This document shows positions 24,259 to 32,386 of a stretch of 43,361 bases of DNA, in pieces. Position numbers and translations under genes: made by a program. Below the pieces are notes generated by a model. It had not been told where the DNA came from and ran no database searches. It worked only from the letters and a program-made list of their open reading frames with translations. The DNA lies in assembly GCA_002837415.1 (NCBI GenBank), contig PJCV01000009.1, positions 48,945 to 92,305 of the forward strand. The letters are read 5' to 3'. The first letter of the stretch is position 1. Each line of letters starts with the position of its first letter. The stretch is from Actinomycetales bacterium SN12. Lineage in GTDB: Bacteria > Actinomycetota > Actinomycetes > Actinomycetales > Microbacteriaceae.

Positions 24259-25597
24259 GGGCTCCCCCTTGCTCGTCATTGCGTCGTCGTGAAGATCGTG
24301 TGAGCACGACCGCGAGGCTGATTCCACCCGCGATGAGTACCGCAATCAGGATGCCGCCCCCGACGAGCAGCGGCGTCAACGCGTTGTGCCCCGACGACGG
24401 CTCGCGGGGCTCGTCGGTGTCGGGAGTCGGCGCTGGCGTCGCCGCGGCAGCGGCAGCGCGGACGTCAGCCGCCGACGGCCGGGCGTTCGGGTCGTCTGCA
24501 TCGAAGATCGGGTTGACGTCCGGGTAGACGGTCGGGTCGACGGCGAGCATCCCGGTCAGCGAGACCGCGCCGTAGCCGCCGCTGTCGTTCCACTCCGGTT
24601 CATGTTCACCTTTGGTCCCGGTGTTGCGGATCAGACTCTGCAGCAGCTGACCAGACGTGGCATCCGGGTACTTCTGCTTCACCACGGCGAGGAAGCCTGC
24701 AACGATCGGTGTCGCGTACGACGTTCCGGTGAGGAGGACCTGCTCGTCCCAGGAGTCTTCGCTGCCCTGCCCGAGCACGCCCATACCGGGAGCAGCCACG
24801 ATCACATCGTCGCTCTGGTTCGGGGAGGGCTCGCCCACCCCCTCGATGGCGGTGGAGCTCTGGATCTTGCCGTCGGCTCCGAACGACTGCACCGCGACGA
24901 CGCCGTTACCCGCCGCAGGCTGGCTGGCAACCCCCGAATGGTTCGGAAGCCCCGCAACCACGATCACGCCGGCTGCCTCCGCCTTTGCGAGGGCCTGGGT
25001 CACATCCATGCCCTCGAGGGAGATCGAGATGATGTCGGCGCCGTCCTCCACGGCATCCTCGATCGCACGTGACATTCCGCTCGTTCCATCGGGCATGATC
25101 TCGTGGCCGTCTTCGAGCAGGCACTCCTCGTCGAACTCCTCGCCCAAGGAGGTCGCGAACACCCCGTCGGTGACGATCGCCGGGTAGTACAGGATCTTCG
25201 CTCCTGGCGCGGCCCCCGTTACGGGAAGACCGCCCGCTGGGGCGCCTCCGGTACCCGCGATCATCGAGACGACGTGCGTCCCATGCGATGCCGCCACATA
25301 GTCGGTCGAGGTCGCCGGAACCGGCTCCCCCGCAGCGTCCCGACAATACGAGTCCTTCACCTCGAGATCCGCGCCACTGAGTCCGATGACGTCGGGATTG
25401 ATCTGGCCGTCGATGACGGCGACGGTGACGCCGGTCCCGTCGAAACCCGCGTCGTGCGCCGCCTGGACCTTGCCGCGGTCGAACCACCACAGACCCGACT
25501 CCAACGTCGCTGCGTTGGCAGCAGCAGGCGACACGAAGGCCAATGCCAGCAGCGAAGCACTTAGGGCCGACGAAGCCCATCGAGCGTGGCCCCGCAT
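24248..25597 (-). CDS. Mycosin (minus-strand module)
   Basis: A 449-residue mycosin. The signal sequence (LSASLLALAFVSPAAANA) is followed by a protease domain with Asp in AVIDGQI (about 63), His in SHGTHVVS (about 105), Asn in GLPNHSG (about 219) and Ser in TGTSYATP (about 293). The block GTKGEHEPEWN near the domain end is shared with the 13313 mycosin. One C-terminal helix (LLVGGGILIAVLIAGGISLA) and a basic tail close the protein. ATG 25597 overlaps the upstream stop (TGATG). All catalytic residues are present, so the enzyme should be active outside the membrane. Confidence 0.94.
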   Translation of the reverse strand: MRGHARWASSALSASLLALAFVSPAAANAATLESGLWWFDRGKVQAAHDAGFDGTGVTVAVIDGQINPDVIGLSGADLEVKDSYCRDAAGEPVPATSTDYVAASHGTHVVSMIAGTGGAPAGGLPVTGAAPGAKILYYPAIVTDGVFATSLGEEFDEECLLEDGHEIMPDGTSGMSRAIEDAVEDGADIISISLEGMDVTQALAKAEAAGVIVVAGLPNHSGVASQPAAGNGVVAVQSFGADGKIQSSTAIEGVGEPSPNQSDDVIVAAPGMGVLGQGSEDSWDEQVLLTGTSYATPIVAGFLAVVKQKYPDATSGQLLQSLIRNTGTKGEHEPEWNDSGGYGAVSLTGMLAVDPTVYPDVNPIFDADDPNARPSAADVRAAAAAATPAPTPDTDEPREPSSGHNALTPLLVGGGILIAVLIAGGISLAVVLTRSSRRRNDEQGGAHGR

Positions 25598-25941
25598 CAG
25601 TAGTCGAGCTCCTCGGCCTCGTCCGCACCGCTCTGCGCGACGGCGGAGTCGAGCAGGGAGAGGATCAGCTTCGACTCGTCGGCGATCGCCGCGTCCTGCT
25701 CCGCGATCATCATGACGGCCTGGCGGATCGTCTCCTGCGTGTCGTTCAAGGAGTCCACAGCCTTCTGCGTCGCGACGCCCAAGCGCTCGGCGGCCAAGGC
25801 CACGGCGTCCCGCAGGTCGCCCGTCGCGTTCGACGTACCGCCCTCGGACACGGCGACTTCGTTCGCATCGGGAAAAGCCGCTGCTTCACGGGCCAGCCGC
25901 TTGAGCTCGGCCATGATCTGGTCGAAGTCGATTCCGATCAT
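25597..25941 (-). CDS. Helical ESX-associated protein before the mycosin
   Basis: A 114-residue acidic helical protein, MIGIDFDQIMAELKRLAREA, with a short polar loop (VSEGGTSNATG) and a second long helix (AERLGVATQKAVDSLNDTQE) plus a Glu/Asp-rich end. It lacks WXG and a YxxxD signal. It occupies the slot immediately before a mycosin as 15832 does, and overlaps it by TGATG. GAGGGGG upstream supports ATG 25941. Upstream of it lies the second direct-repeat copy. Probably an ESX accessory or substrate; the family is unidentified. Confidence 0.75.
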   Translation of the reverse strand: MIGIDFDQIMAELKRLAREAAAFPDANEVAVSEGGTSNATGDLRDAVALAAERLGVATQKAVDSLNDTQETIRQAVMMIAEQDAAIADESKLILSLLDSAVAQSGADEAEELDY

Positions 25942-26066
25942 CGACGCCCCCTCTTCTTTGCTCCGGCGATGCCCGTCACGCCTGCTGTGCCGTCCGGTGG
26001 CTCACCGAAAAGCACAGCAGACGGCGCGGGCCCGACGCACCACCGCGCCAGGCCCGCGCCCCGCAC

Positions 26067-26360
26067 TCACGCGCCGAAACGCCCCGCAGCAGACCGGTCG
26101 GTCTGCACATACTGACCCGAGATCTCCTCGGTCTTACCCGCGATCTGCGTCAGCAGCTGCTGCATCTCACTCAGCGAACGGTTCCACTTCGCCTGCGCCT
26201 GGTCATACGCCTGCTGCGCGGCACCATCCCACGCCGCACGCAGCTTGCCGACCTCAGACTCCAGACGGTCCAACTCCGAACGAATACCCTGCGACCCACT
26301 GCGGATCTGCCCTGCAAGAGCATTGACCTGCTCCGGACGAACGGACATCGACTGCATCAT
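26067..26360 (-). CDS. WXG100 protein, EsxA-like (copy 2)
   Basis: The 97-residue product is identical to that at 14929, with WDG turn and YVQTD export motif. Only a few synonymous differences separate the two genes, for example at the Tyr-Val codons near the end. It follows the companion WXG100 gene by 30 bases and precedes the helical protein/mycosin module. Protein identity implies recent duplication or gene conversion and a raised dose of the same heterodimer. Confidence 0.95.
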   Translation of the reverse strand: MMQSMSVRPEQVNALAGQIRSGSQGIRSELDRLESEVGKLRAAWDGAAQQAYDQAQAKWNRSLSEMQQLLTQIAGKTEEISGQYVQTDRSAAGRFGA

Positions 26361-26390
26361 GTTCTCCTCGAAATCTCTCTGCGAACCCGC

Positions 26391-26705
26391 TCAGGAACCC
26401 ATCATCGAGCCAAGGCCCGCAATGGTCTGCTGGTGAGCTTCCTCAGTCGCCGCCTGATCCCGCTCGGTGCCCGCCAGAGCATCCTCCAGCGTCACCAGAA
26501 CCTCGTTCAGCTGACGAGCCTGCTCATCCCAACGCGACATCAGCGTCGTGAACGACACAGCAGCCGCACCCGTCCAGAAACCACGCAGCTGCTCGATCTC
26601 ACCACGAACCTTCTTCGTCTGCTGATCGATACCCGACTTCGTCTCACGCACCGCCTGAGCCCCGCGACGCAGAGCCCCCTCTTCAGCGGAGATGACATCA
26701 GCCAT
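26391..26705 (-). CDS. WXG100 protein, EsxB-like (copy 2)
   Basis: A 104-residue protein differing from the copy at 15253 by Thr for Ala before KKVRG. It carries the WTG turn (GFWTGAAAVSF) and the same C-terminus. It is the first gene of the minus-strand module, behind a conserved leader with promoter-like boxes, and divergent from the second eccD. The partner at 26067 is expected to form the heterodimer. Confidence 0.95.
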   Translation of the reverse strand: MADVISAEEGALRRGAQAVRETKSGIDQQTKKVRGEIEQLRGFWTGAAAVSFTTLMSRWDEQARQLNEVLVTLEDALAGTERDQAATEEAHQQTIAGLGSMMGS

Positions 26706-26806
26706 AACTCACTCCCTCCCGTCCCGAAGGACACACAAGCGGGGAGAGCGCATCCCCAACCAGGGACGACAACGGAACAACCCCCCACGAATCACATTCC
26801 GCACAC

Positions 26807-26836
26807 AGGCTAGAACACCACCCGTCGCGGCATCAA
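26807..26836 (-). promoter_or_regulatory. Putative promoter of the second WXG100 operon
   Basis: TTGATG (26831-26836) and TAGCCT (26807-26812) on the minus strand, 18 bases apart, are the same boxes as in copy 1. Sequence identity ends four bases beyond the -35 box, so upstream control could differ between the two copies. Confidence 0.6.
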
Positions 26837-26885
26837 CACCGCATGCGCGCGGATGATATGCGCGAAACGTCTCCGAACCTGTCAA

Positions 26886-26891
26886 CTAGAG
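26886..26891 (+). promoter_or_regulatory. Candidate -10 box for the eccD-eccB-mycP operon
   Basis: TAGAGT fits TAnnnT about 63 bases upstream of the EccD start. A convincing -35 element is not seen at the normal distance. Confidence 0.3.
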
Positions 26892-26953
26892 TGAGTCCGG
26901 GTCGTCTCCCCCTGGGCGGGAGAACATCGCACACGTGGGGGGACACCACTGAT

Positions 26954-28288
26954 ATGAGCCAGAGCGGCACCGTGGCAGGAACCGTGCTGCGGCTTTCCAT
27001 CGTCAGCGACGACCGCAGGCTCGATGTCGGCGTACCGTCGCAGGTGCCGCTCGTCGAGATCATCCCCGGGTTCGCCCGCAGCCTCGGCGTGCTGGACCCA
27101 TCCCTCACGCATGGTGGGTACGCACTGCAGCGCGCAGACGGCACCCCACTCGACCCGGCGCGTGGGGTTGCAGCCCAGGGCGTGCACGACGGCGAGCTGC
27201 TCACACTCGTGCGCGGGGGGCTGATGCGCGAGCCTCGAATCTACGACGATGTCGTGGAAGCCGTCATCGATGCCACCGCTGAGCAGCACAGCTCGTGGAG
27301 GCCCGCAGACAGCTCGCGGACCGCTCTCTTCGTCAGCCTCACCTTCCTCGCCCTCTGCGCCCTGCTGCTGGTCACGACGCCGCCGACCTCGCTTCTGCCC
27401 GCGGTCATCGCGGGTTCCGGGGCCGTGGTGCTCAGCGTCGCCGCCGCGGTGCTTCTGCGCCTGCGCCAGCCCGAGGCCGGTCACGCGCTCGGGCTGGCGG
27501 CCGCAGCCTACGGTGGGCTGGCGGGCTACCTCGCCGTCCCTGTGCAGAGCATCTGGGGGTGGCCTCTCGCCGCCATGGGGCTGGGACTCCTCATCGTCGG
27601 CGGGCTCAGTCTCGCGGTCACACACGACAAGCCCGAGATCCATCTCGTGCCGATCGCTCTCGGCGCGTCGATCGGCATCACCGCCACGGCGGCCGCCGTG
27701 TTCGGCGATCCGCTCGCGCCCTACGCCGTGATGCTCGCGACGACGGCTTTGCTCGCGAACGGCCTCCCCTGGCTCGCGCTCAGCTCGACCCGCATCCGCG
27801 TGATCTCCCCGCAGAGCGACGCCGACATGTTCGCCGCGCCCGAGCCGATCGATGCCGACGAGGTGAAGCGTCGCGCCGCCGCCGGAACGCGCACGCTGAT
27901 CGCCCTGCGCGCCGCGCTCGGCTTCGCCGCCCTGATCGCGACGCCGCTGGTGGCCGGCAGCGGCGTCACCGGTGCCCTGCTCTGCGTCCTCGCCTTCATC
28001 GGGATGATGTTCCAGTCGCGGCAGATGCACGCCCGCCTGGGCGTGCTGGTGCTGATGGCGATCGGTGCGATCGGTCTGGCTGCGACCGGTGTGACGGTCG
28101 CGCTCGCCCTTCCGGACGTCCGCACCTGGATGCTCCTGGTGCTCGTCACCGCGACAGTGATCCTCGTCGGCCTCACTCTCCTCACCCCCAAGGCCCGTCT
28201 GCGCCTGACGCGACTCGGCGACACTGTCGAGGTCGTGGCGCTGGCCCTGCTTCTGCCGCTCGGCGTCATCACGGCTGGACTCGTCTGA
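26954..28288 (+). CDS. eccD: EccD, ESX channel-lining membrane protein (second copy)
   Basis: A 444-residue protein from ATG 26954. The N-terminal domain (VLRLSIVSDDRRLDVGVPSQ, ALQRADGTPLDPARG) has the typical EccD ubiquitin-like pattern including the VPLVEIIP helix. Eleven membrane helices follow. It matches classical EccD more closely than the copy at 8494. It is followed after three bases by eccB and then mycP, the standard order for core components. An upstream in-frame extension to 26843 lacks coding character. It probably assembles with EccC, encoded 20 kb away on the other strand. Confidence 0.93.
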   Translation: MSQSGTVAGTVLRLSIVSDDRRLDVGVPSQVPLVEIIPGFARSLGVLDPSLTHGGYALQRADGTPLDPARGVAAQGVHDGELLTLVRGGLMREPRIYDDVVEAVIDATAEQHSSWRPADSSRTALFVSLTFLALCALLLVTTPPTSLLPAVIAGSGAVVLSVAAAVLLRLRQPEAGHALGLAAAAYGGLAGYLAVPVQSIWGWPLAAMGLGLLIVGGLSLAVTHDKPEIHLVPIALGASIGITATAAAVFGDPLAPYAVMLATTALLANGLPWLALSSTRIRVISPQSDADMFAAPEPIDADEVKRRAAAGTRTLIALRAALGFAALIATPLVAGSGVTGALLCVLAFIGMMFQSRQMHARLGVLVLMAIGAIGLAATGVTVALALPDVRTWMLLVLVTATVILVGLTLLTPKARLRLTRLGDTVEVVALALLLPLGVITAGLV

Positions 28289-28291
28289 CCG

Positions 28292-29644
28292 ATGGCGACC
28301 AAGAAGGACCTCATCGAAGCGCAGGGCTTCAGCCGACGCCGGCTCCTCTCCGCCTTCACCGGCGGGGCCCCTGGCGGCAAGGAGCTGGAGCCCGCGAAGC
28401 CGCTGCGCGCCGTGGTCGCCGGTGTCGCCCTCACCGTCGGCGCCATCCTGGTGGGCGTGTTCTGGGGCATCATGCAGCCCGGCCTTCCCGGCGACTGGCA
28501 GAACAACCGCCTCATCGTGGCGACCGACACCGGCGCGCGCTACGTCTCCGTGGAGGGAACGCTGTATCCCGTGATCAACACGGCCAGCGCTCGCCTGCTC
28601 ATCCCGGCCGGCGAGTTCAAGGTCGTGCGCACCGATCAGAACGCGCTCGACGGCATCCCCGTCGGCGGATCGATCGGCATCCTCGGCGCCCCCGATGACC
28701 TTCCCGCGCCGGGCGCACTGATCAACACCTCGTGGACCGCGTGCGTCGACGACTCTGAGGGCACCGCCGTGTCGCTCTCGAAGGATCCGATCGCGAAAGC
28801 CTCGACGGGCAGCGGAACGGTCGTGCAGCGCGGCGACGAGCTGTTCGTGATCGCCGACGGGCTCCGCCACGCCGTGCCCGCTGACGACGCGAATGCCGTG
28901 CTCCGCGCGGTCGGCTTGGGTACCAGTGACGTCGTCGAGGTCGACGGGCGTTGGCTGAACCTCTTCCAGCCGGGCGCCGATCTCGAGCCGATCCGGTTGA
29001 ACGGCGTGGGCGCCCCCGTTCCCGGCACCGAACTGACAGCCGGCACGATCGTGCACGTGCAGGGAAGTCCCGCCGACGAGCGCTACGTGGCCCTCGCGAC
29101 CGGCGAGCTCGCGCGACTCAGCCCGCTGGCGTACCAGCTGTACCTGCTCGGCAGCGGTCAGGAGGCGGGTCCTCAAGAAGAGGTGTCGCCTGCCGACGTG
29201 GCCGATGTGCCGACAGTGCCGACCGCGGGGGGCGAGGACTGGCCCGCGCTTCCGCTCACGCCGCTCGCGTCCGGCGAGGCTCCGTGCGCCGTCCTCGCGA
29301 ACGACGCACGCACCGCCCTCGGCTCCACCAGTTCGGAGCTTCCGAAGGAGCGCGACGGCGTCCACGTCGCCGTCGGAGGCGGGGCGCTCGTGCAGATGAG
29401 CGGACCATCGGCTGACGCCGTCGGGATGGCCGTGCTCATCGACGAGTCCGGCAGCGCCTACGCCATCCCAGGTGCGGTCGCCGATACGCCCTCGAACGAG
29501 GCGGCGGAGGGGCCGATCGCTCAGCTCGGCTATGCGGCGAACGATGTCGGCCGTGTGCCGGCGGCCTGGATCGAGTTCTTCGCCGCGGGCCCGGCGCTGA
29601 CAGCCGAGGCTGCGAGCGAATCGCCCGGCCCCGAGGCGAAGTGA
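28292..29644 (+). CDS. eccB: EccB, ESX membrane complex subunit
   Basis: A 450-residue protein. A cytoplasmic N-terminus (MATKKDLIEAQGFSRRRLLS) matches the EccB signature. One membrane helix lies at about 38-60 (RAVVAGVALTVGAILVGVFW), and a large extracytoplasmic region follows with the EccB-type repeats (NRLIVATDTGARYVSVEGTL, LYPVINTASARLLI, GLRHAVPADDANAVL). Two Cys (WTACVDD and APCAVLAN) could form the conserved disulfide. The stop overlaps the mycP ATG (TGATG). It is the only EccB gene in the window. Confidence 0.96.
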   Translation: MATKKDLIEAQGFSRRRLLSAFTGGAPGGKELEPAKPLRAVVAGVALTVGAILVGVFWGIMQPGLPGDWQNNRLIVATDTGARYVSVEGTLYPVINTASARLLIPAGEFKVVRTDQNALDGIPVGGSIGILGAPDDLPAPGALINTSWTACVDDSEGTAVSLSKDPIAKASTGSGTVVQRGDELFVIADGLRHAVPADDANAVLRAVGLGTSDVVEVDGRWLNLFQPGADLEPIRLNGVGAPVPGTELTAGTIVHVQGSPADERYVALATGELARLSPLAYQLYLLGSGQEAGPQEEVSPADVADVPTVPTAGGEDWPALPLTPLASGEAPCAVLANDARTALGSTSSELPKERDGVHVAVGGGALVQMSGPSADAVGMAVLIDESGSAYAIPGAVADTPSNEAAEGPIAQLGYAANDVGRVPAAWIEFFAAGPALTAEAASESPGPEAK

Positions 29645-30966
29645 TGCGACGTCACGCCGCTCTCGCGACCGTGGCGCTGGCTTCCGTCCTGTTCGGCGCG
29701 CCCGCAGGCGCCGCGGCAACAGCCTCCTCGGCGGCGGCGATCGTGCCCGCGGCCGCCGGCGCCTGCGAACCCGGCACGGTCGTGTTCTCCCCCGAGGTCC
29801 CCGCGGCGCTCGCGGCTCTCGGCGCGGAGGAGGCCAACCGGCTCGCCACGGGCGCAGGGGTCGTGGTCGCGATCGTCGATTCGGGGATCGACGCGGGGAA
29901 CCCCCACCTGGCCGGAGTCGTGACCGGCGGCATCAACCTCGTCGGCGACGGCGAACGCGGCGACGGCCTGAGCGATACGACCGGACACGGCACCGCGATC
30001 GCGGGTCAGATCGCCGCCCAGCCCATCGCGGGATCCGGGGTCGTCGGCCTCGCCCCCGACGCGCGACTGCTCTCTGTGCGGGTCTTCCGCAGCGATTCGC
30101 AGCAGGATGTCGAGAAGGGCTTCGGCCCCTCCTCGCAGCGCACCGCCGATGGCATCCACTGGGCCGCCGACAACGGCGCGGACATCATCAATGTCTCGAT
30201 GTCGCAGGTGTTCGATTCCGTCGAGCTGCGCAGTGCCGTGGAGCACGCCGCTGCCGTCGGCGCTCTCGTCGTCGCCAGCGGCGGCAACCGGGTCTCCGAT
30301 CCGGACGCGGAGGACGAACCGCGCTACCCCGCCGCCTACGAGCAGGCGCTGGGTGTCAGCGCCGCTGACGCGAACGGCCTCGCCACCGACAGCTCCATTC
30401 ACGGCCCTCAGGTCGACGTGACGGCCCCCGGCGGCGACGTGCTCACCGCCGCGGCGGGCGGTGGCGACTGCCTGTTCGCGTCCGACGCGCCAGCATCCAG
30501 CTTCGCGACCGGCTATGTGAGCGCCGCCGCTGCGCTCGTGGCCGAGACGCATCCGGACGATCCGCCCGCGGGATGGGCGTACCGGCTCACCGCGACGGCT
30601 CTTCGCGCCGACGCCGACAAGCGCGACGATGTGAACGGATGGGGCTTCATCCAGCCAGTCACGGCCATCCAGCTGCTTCCGGATGCCAGCACGCGGGGAC
30701 CGGTGAGTCCGTTCTTCGATACGGCCGAGAGTGCGGTTCGGCCGCCTGCAGCTGCCGTCGACCCCGACCAGGGCTCCTCGCCGTTCCTGCGCACCCGAGA
30801 CACGGCACTGTTCGCTGCCATCGCGGGGGCCACGCTGCTCGGCGTCCTAGGCATCCTCATCGTGCTGCGTCGGCGACGCGCGGCCGCAGTATCCCCGGAT
30901 AGCCAGCCGGAAGAGCGCCGAGGCGGCCTGCTCGAGCAGACAGCTCCCGAAGATGATGCGCCCTGA
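29644..30966 (+). CDS. mycP: MycP, mycosin of the core ESX operon
   Basis: A 440-residue protein with a signal peptide and protease motifs: Asp in AIVDSGI (about 79), His in TGHGTAIAG (about 115), Asn in ASGGNRV (about 215) and Ser in APASSFATG (about 286), where the common GTS is replaced by ASS. A C-terminal helix (LFAAIAGATLLGVLGILIVL) and RRRR anchor it. It follows eccB by overlap, as mycP does in mycobacterial ESX loci, so it is the best candidate for the structural protease cap. A 40-base part of its 3-prime end is repeated at 34269. It differs clearly from the other three mycosins, which resemble each other. Confidence 0.94.
   Translation: MRRHAALATVALASVLFGAPAGAAATASSAAAIVPAAAGACEPGTVVFSPEVPAALAALGAEEANRLATGAGVVVAIVDSGIDAGNPHLAGVVTGGINLVGDGERGDGLSDTTGHGTAIAGQIAAQPIAGSGVVGLAPDARLLSVRVFRSDSQQDVEKGFGPSSQRTADGIHWAADNGADIINVSMSQVFDSVELRSAVEHAAAVGALVVASGGNRVSDPDAEDEPRYPAAYEQALGVSAADANGLATDSSIHGPQVDVTAPGGDVLTAAAGGGDCLFASDAPASSFATGYVSAAAALVAETHPDDPPAGWAYRLTATALRADADKRDDVNGWGFIQPVTAIQLLPDASTRGPVSPFFDTAESAVRPPAAAVDPDQGSSPFLRTRDTALFAAIAGATLLGVLGILIVLRRRRAAAVSPDSQPEERRGGLLEQTAPEDDAP
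30911..30950 (+). repeat. 40-bp repeat, copy in the mycP tail
   Basis: Forty bases coding ERRGGLLEQTAPE near the MycP C-terminus are identical to 34269-34308. The second copy sits in a 20-codon fragment in front of a membrane protein gene. Confidence 0.9.
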
Positions 30967-31010
30967 CACCGGCACCGCTGGCCGGAGTTCACGATGATCT
31001 GATGCACAGG

Positions 31011-31059
31011 GCCTTCCTGAGAGCAAGCCGTTGACCACCGCTAACGGAGTGAGGAAGGC
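31011..31059. other. Nested inverted repeat downstream of mycP
   Basis: GCCTTCCT (31011-31018) and AGGAAGGC (31052-31059) pair perfectly and enclose a second pair CCGTT/AACGG (31028-31032, 31043-31047). It could be a terminator for the eccD-eccB-mycP operon or a structured leader. There is no T tract. The 244 bases between 30967 and 31210 hold no other clear feature. Confidence 0.45.
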
Positions 31060-31210
31060 TGCCCGTGGCCCCGGCGTCGCCGGCAGTGATGGAAAGCGGC
31101 GAGGAGCGCATCTCCGGGATCGCCGTCGATGAGACTTCTAAATCCAGATCGGGCTTGGCGCAGATCGCCGCGGTCGTGCCCTACCATGATCGACCGAGGG
31201 GGATTGCAGA

Positions 31211-31453
31211 ATGAGGTATCACACCGGGGGCGCTCGCCGGACGTCAGTCCTGCGCGAAGCGATTCCGACCGCCGGACCGATCGTGGCCGCCGCTCATGCG
31301 CTCGTCATCACGCGCAGGGGCGGTCAGCTGCAGCGCATCGCCGCGATCGATCAACGAACGATCGGCCGCGCAACTCCCGCTCAGGTCTCGTCGACGATGA
31401 CGGCACCCTGGATGAGGAAGCACCTGAGAAGGGAAGAACCGGATGCAGCGTGA
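31211..31453 (+). CDS. Small basic protein, doubtful
   Basis: An 80-codon frame with GAGGGGG about eight bases before ATG 31211 and high third-position G/C. It reads TAGPIVAAAHALVITRRGGQ and ends LRREEPDAA, without recognisable domains, signal or helix pattern. Its end overlaps the start of the lipoprotein gene by 11 bases, which supports coupling. It may be the first gene of the third cassette or a translated leader. No homologue is recognised. Confidence 0.4.
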   Translation: MRYHTGGARRTSVLREAIPTAGPIVAAAHALVITRRGGQLQRIAAIDQRTIGRATPAQVSSTMTAPWMRKHLRREEPDAA

Positions 31454-32075
31454 ATCGCGTGTGAGACAGGTGGGTACCGCCGTCGCAGTGTGCCTCGGGT
31501 TGTCGCTCCTGGGGTGCTCAGCTGCCCCGAACCCGGCGCCGTCGGCGCCATCACCCGCAGGTTCCGACGGGCCCGGTGCGACGGCGGCTGCGTTCGCCGA
31601 AGCGCTCAACGAACGCGATACCGCGACGTTGATGAAGCTGAGCGGTCTCACCCCGCAATCGTTCGCCTGCGACACCGTCGCGGATCAGTTCGAGGTGTGG
31701 GCCGGCGCGCTCGACTACCGCATCGACGACCCACCCACCGCGGACGATCCTGTCGCCGACCTGAGCTACCCCGCATGGCCCACACCCGGGGAGACGCTCC
31801 GGGAATCAGACGATGAGCGGACATCCATCGAATTGGACCTGATCCAGTCCGACGGTGAATGGTCGGTCGCCTGGCCCGCAAAGTGGCAGATCTCGGTGCA
31901 GCCACCGAACGCACAGACCTACATGCGGATCGGACATGACGACCAAGCGTGCGTTCTCCCCGCCGACGGAGGGAAGTTCGAGACACTGGCGTTTCCGGGC
32001 CCTCAGACACTCTTCTTCGCCCAGGACGAGCTGATGACGGCGGCGGTCTCCGAGGACATCGTCGTAGGGCAGTGA
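31443..32075 (+). CDS. Lipoprotein heading the third ESX cassette
   Basis: A 210-residue lipoprotein: basic start, hydrophobic core (VGTAVAVCLGLSLLGC) with lipobox LLGC, a Pro/Ser linker, then a mixed alpha/beta domain (FAEALNERDTATLMKLSGLT, LDLIQSDGEWSVAWPAKWQI). It begins just inside the end of the preceding small frame and lies 25 bases before a WXG100 gene. Surface lipoproteins also accompany the hydrolase (10204) and toxin (19788) cassettes, so a shared immunity or anchoring role is possible. The domain superficially resembles NTF2-like lipoproteins; not certain. Confidence 0.85.
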   Translation: MQRESRVRQVGTAVAVCLGLSLLGCSAAPNPAPSAPSPAGSDGPGATAAAFAEALNERDTATLMKLSGLTPQSFACDTVADQFEVWAGALDYRIDDPPTADDPVADLSYPAWPTPGETLRESDDERTSIELDLIQSDGEWSVAWPAKWQISVQPPNAQTYMRIGHDDQACVLPADGGKFETLAFPGPQTLFFAQDELMTAAVSEDIVVGQ

Positions 32076-32100
32076 TCAGCAGCAAGAGGGGGAACCACAC

Positions 32101-32385
32101 ATGGAGATAAGGACTTCCAACGAGGCGTTCGATCGAACGGTGACTCTGCTCGCTCGCGCGAATCAGGACCTCCAATCGATGCTGGTCCAGCTGAACGAGA
32201 CGGTCCGCGTCCTGCGCGAAGACTGGACCGGCGCCGCGAACGACGCCTACACCGATGCTCAGCAGCGCTGGTCCCGGAATATGGCGATCATGACCGAGCA
32301 GGTGGCCCGCGCGTCGAAGGCGCTCGCGGACATCCAGACGAACTACAACGCGGCGTCGAAGGACGTCGAAAACCTGTGGAGCTGA
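32101..32385 (+). CDS. WXG100 family protein of the third cassette
   Basis: Ninety-four residues with helix one (FDRTVTLLARANQDLQSML), turn EDWTGAANDAY (WTG) and helix two (WSRNMAIMTEQVARASKALA). The C-terminus, NYNAASKDVENLWS, has a Tyr but not the exact YxxxD/E spacing. GAGGGGGAACC precedes ATG 32101. It ends one base before the YbaB-like start. Probably an ESX substrate or partner of the large protein at 33456. Confidence 0.93.
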   Translation: MEIRTSNEAFDRTVTLLARANQDLQSMLVQLNETVRVLREDWTGAANDAYTDAQQRWSRNMAIMTEQVARASKALADIQTNYNAASKDVENLWS

Positions 32386-32386
32386 C

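Larger units (their letters stand above)
25966..26840. repeat. Direct repeat copy 2 carrying the WXG100 pair
   Basis: Second copy of the 14828-15704 unit, with almost every base conserved including the promoter-like boxes. At its left end homology stops at the GVTGIA codons, where copy 1 continues into a mycosin tail and copy 2 into the leader of the 25941 gene. Its left part also contains CTGCTGTGC and GCACAGCAG arms that could form a hairpin after the WXG100 genes. Confidence 0.95.

Noticed and set aside
26882..29719. 945-codon minus-strand frame opposite eccD and eccB
   Set aside because: Shadow frame of two clear ESX core genes, with composition typical of antisense GC-rich frames.
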